Source: Candidatus Eiseniibacteriota bacterium (GTDB taxonomy: Bacteria > Eisenbacteria > RBG-16-71-46). Taken from it: a stretch of DNA of 7,130 bases. A program made the position numbers and the translations under genes. A model generated the notes under the pieces. The model was not told the origin of the DNA. It did no database searches and was given only the letters and a program-made list of their open reading frames with translations. Shown here piece after piece: positions 6,208-7,130 of this stretch (the first letter of the stretch is position 1; each line of letters opens with the position of its first letter). The stretch is taken from NCBI GenBank assembly GCA_021414165.1, contig JAIOPA010000132.1, forward strand, positions 1-7,130, given 5' to 3'.

Positions 6208-6289
6208 TGTTCCACGCGAACGCGCGCAGAGAAATCGTCACGCGGCAATCCGTTGCGGAGTTCCATCGAGCGTGTGACGACGTGGAACA
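6208..6289. repeat. Nested inverted repeats (stem-loop B)
   Basis: A perfect nine-base arm TGTTCCACG (6208-6216) pairs with CGTGGAACA (6281-6289). Inside it, TCGTCACGC (6235-6243) pairs with GCG-TG-TGACGA (6270-6280) leaving a two-base bulge, and GCAA/TTGC (6245-6248 and 6253-6256) closes a TCCG loop. The right arms are directly adjacent; the left arms are separated by 18 nt. Function unknown; no T-tract follows. Confidence 0.45.
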
Positions 6290-6389
6290 AAATGACGAGC
6301 GCCCAAGCGGCTCCACGGCGTGTGGTCGCGGTGTCTGCGCGACAATTCCGCCAAGTGGTCCTTGCTTTCCGGCGTGCGCCTGCAAGTGA

Positions 6390-6420
6390 TTGCGGTTCCG
6401 TGGCGGCCCACTGGTAGACT
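6390..6420 (+). promoter_or_regulatory. Weak promoter-like pair before the amylase-like gene
   Basis: TTGCGG (6390-6395) and TAGACT (6415-6420) resemble -35 and -10 boxes (3 of 6 and 4 of 6) but are 19 bases apart, longer than ideal. The -10-like box lies in GTAGACTGCG, nearly the same as the motif before the GT51 gene. It would give a leader of about 30 nt. Confidence 0.3.
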
Positions 6421-6446
6421 GCGGCCTCGCTTCATACCCACGCACT

Positions 6447-6450
6447 GGAG
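6447..6450 (+). promoter_or_regulatory. Shine-Dalgarno that points to a CTG start
   Basis: GGAG lies six bases before CTG 6457. No ATG, GTG or TTG occurs in this frame between the upstream TAG (6415-6417) and the conserved N-terminal residues, so this site is the main argument for the CTG start. Confidence 0.5.
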
Positions 6451-6456
6451 TGCCCT

Positions 6457-7130
6457 CTGGACCAGACCGCGCTTCCCCTCGAGTTCCATGTCTCGCGCGC
6501 TGCGCGCGATCGCTGCCGCTTCGACGAGTCGCTGTTCGCCTCGAACGGCCACGCCGTACTCGCGCAGCCCGCCGCCGCGCATCGCTTCGCCGCCGCGCTC
6601 AACGCCGCGCGCGGGGGTGCGGGTGGCGCGTCGGCCGCGGATCTGTTCACCATGGGTCTGCTCGATGAGGCCGCGCATCTCGCGATCGCGCATTGGCGCA
6701 CCACGTACGATCCCGAGGGGTTCCGCAACGCACTCGCTGCGCTCGAGAGCGCGCTGGGTCCGCAGTTGGTCGACCGCGTGCTGCTCACGTTCGCCGATGC
6801 GTTCCCGATCGTGGCGGTGTATCGCGGCCGCATGAACGCCGCGCAATGGCTGGCGGGCGCGACCGATGGCCGCTCGCACCGCGAGATCGCGCTGGAGGAG
6901 TTGCTGCTGCTGGCGCTGTCGCATGAGAACCCGGCGTACGAGCCGTACCACGACGTGTTCGACGACGCGCCGCTCACCGCGATCAACGCCTATCGCGCGT
7001 TCCTGCGCGAGCTCGAGCGCTATCTGGACACGCGTCCCGGCATGGGCGCGCGCAGCAAGACGCTGTTGGCGTTCCTGCGCGCCCCAATGCTCGCCGCGCC
7101 GCACTCGCTGGCCGACCAGCTGGCGTTCGT
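6457..7130 (+). CDS. Large alpha-amylase-family (GH13-like) protein, N-terminal part (3' partial)
   Basis: An open frame that runs off the right edge, giving 224 visible residues. From memory, the sequence matches the conserved N-terminal helical region of very large (about 1,100-1,300 residue) alpha-amylase-family proteins. Its landmarks are LEFHVSRAARDRCRFDESLF (8-27 from CTG), TMGLLDEAAHL (65-75), TFADAFPIVAVYRG (111-124), ALEELLLLALSHENPAYEP (146-164), VFDDAPLTAINAYRAFL (168-184) and FLRAPMLAAPHSLADQLAFV at the edge. The catalytic barrel, if present, lies beyond the window, so enzymatic activity cannot be judged here. The role expected from the family is alpha-glucan turnover. The only in-frame start before the homology is CTG at 6457 (or 6445), the former with GGAG six bases upstream; the next ATG, 6652, would remove conserved residues. 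Coding character is strong throughout. It is divergent from the ClpX-like gene. Confidence 0.72.
   Translation, partial: MDQTALPLEFHVSRAARDRCRFDESLFASNGHAVLAQPAAAHRFAAALNAARGGAGGASAADLFTMGLLDEAAHLAIAHWRTTYDPEGFRNALAALESALGPQLVDRVLLTFADAFPIVAVYRGRMNAAQWLAGATDGRSHREIALEELLLLALSHENPAYEPYHDVFDDAPLTAINAYRAFLRELERYLDTRPGMGARSKTLLAFLRAPMLAAPHSLADQLAF

Larger units (their letters stand above)
6056..6456. other. Divergent intergenic region with no convincing gene
   Basis: This 401-nt stretch separates the leftward ClpX-like gene from the rightward amylase-like gene and should hold both promoters. Open frames of 100-122 codons exist on both strands, but they lack family motifs, good start signals and the third-position GC bias of the neighbours, so I do not call genes. 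It contains two imperfect inverted-repeat structures (6142-6194 and 6208-6289) and a weak promoter-like pair near 6390-6420. A possible minus-strand -10, TTTAGT (6083-6078), has no matching -35. Confidence 0.6.

Noticed and set aside
4763..6277. A 504-codon open frame on the plus strand
   Set aside because: It lies antisense to the ClpX-like gene, whose motifs are unambiguous; the translation is low-complexity Arg/Ala/Gln-rich.
6077..6445. Open frames of 100-122 codons on both strands of the divergent intergenic region
   Set aside because: Starts are GTG/TTG or lack ribosome binding sites, no conserved motifs are visible, and the base pattern does not look coding.
6238..7104. A 288-codon open frame on the minus strand at the right end
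   Set aside because: It is antisense to the amylase-like gene and shows no recognisable motif; the plus-strand frame matches a known family.

Overview
This is a GC-rich bacterial chromosomal window, densely coded, with no mobile element, rRNA, tRNA or CRISPR array visible. Base composition, codon use and gene types resemble Gemmatimonadota. The mono-functional GT51 protein and the large amylase-like protein have relatives in Bacteroidetes-like, myxobacterial and acidobacterial lineages. The phylum is an inference from memory, not proven by the sequence.

Layout. (1) Bases 2-1722, + strand: a compact 7-deazaguanine (preQ0) cluster in the order queE (5' end outside the window), queC, queD. queE and queC overlap by ATGA and queD follows 33 nt later. 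Together they convert 7,8-dihydroneopterin triphosphate to preQ0: QueD makes 6-carboxytetrahydropterin, QueE makes 7-carboxy-7-deazaguanine and QueC makes preQ0, the queuosine precursor. (2) Bases 1723-1910: a spacer with a GC-rich hairpin that may end the que transcript, plus a small repeat-rich patch. (3) Bases 1911-2828, +: an NAD(P)-binding extended-SDR epimerase/dehydratase-like protein that lacks a recognisable YxxxK pair, followed by a strong stem-loop terminator. (4) Bases 2938-4722, +: a 594-residue membrane-anchored protein with an AsmA-like N-terminal half and a C-terminal peptidoglycan glycosyltransferase (GT51) domain, without a transpeptidase. (5) Bases 4731-4761: a hairpin between convergent genes, probably a bidirectional terminator. 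(6) Bases 4775-6055, - strand: a ClpX-like AAA+ unfoldase without the N-terminal zinc domain and with a changed substrate loop. (7) Bases 6056-6456: a divergent intergenic region of 401 nt with no convincing gene but two imperfect inverted-repeat structures. (8) From about 6457 to the window end, +: the N-terminal part of a large alpha-amylase-family protein, apparently starting at CTG.

Only the que genes form an obvious pathway. The later genes each appear to be separate transcription units. The most unusual items are the zinc-domain-less ClpX paralogue with altered specificity loop, the AsmA-GT51 fusion, the SDR without its catalytic Tyr/Lys, and the structured divergent intergenic region. 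I see no clear multi-gene defence or otherwise undescribed system.
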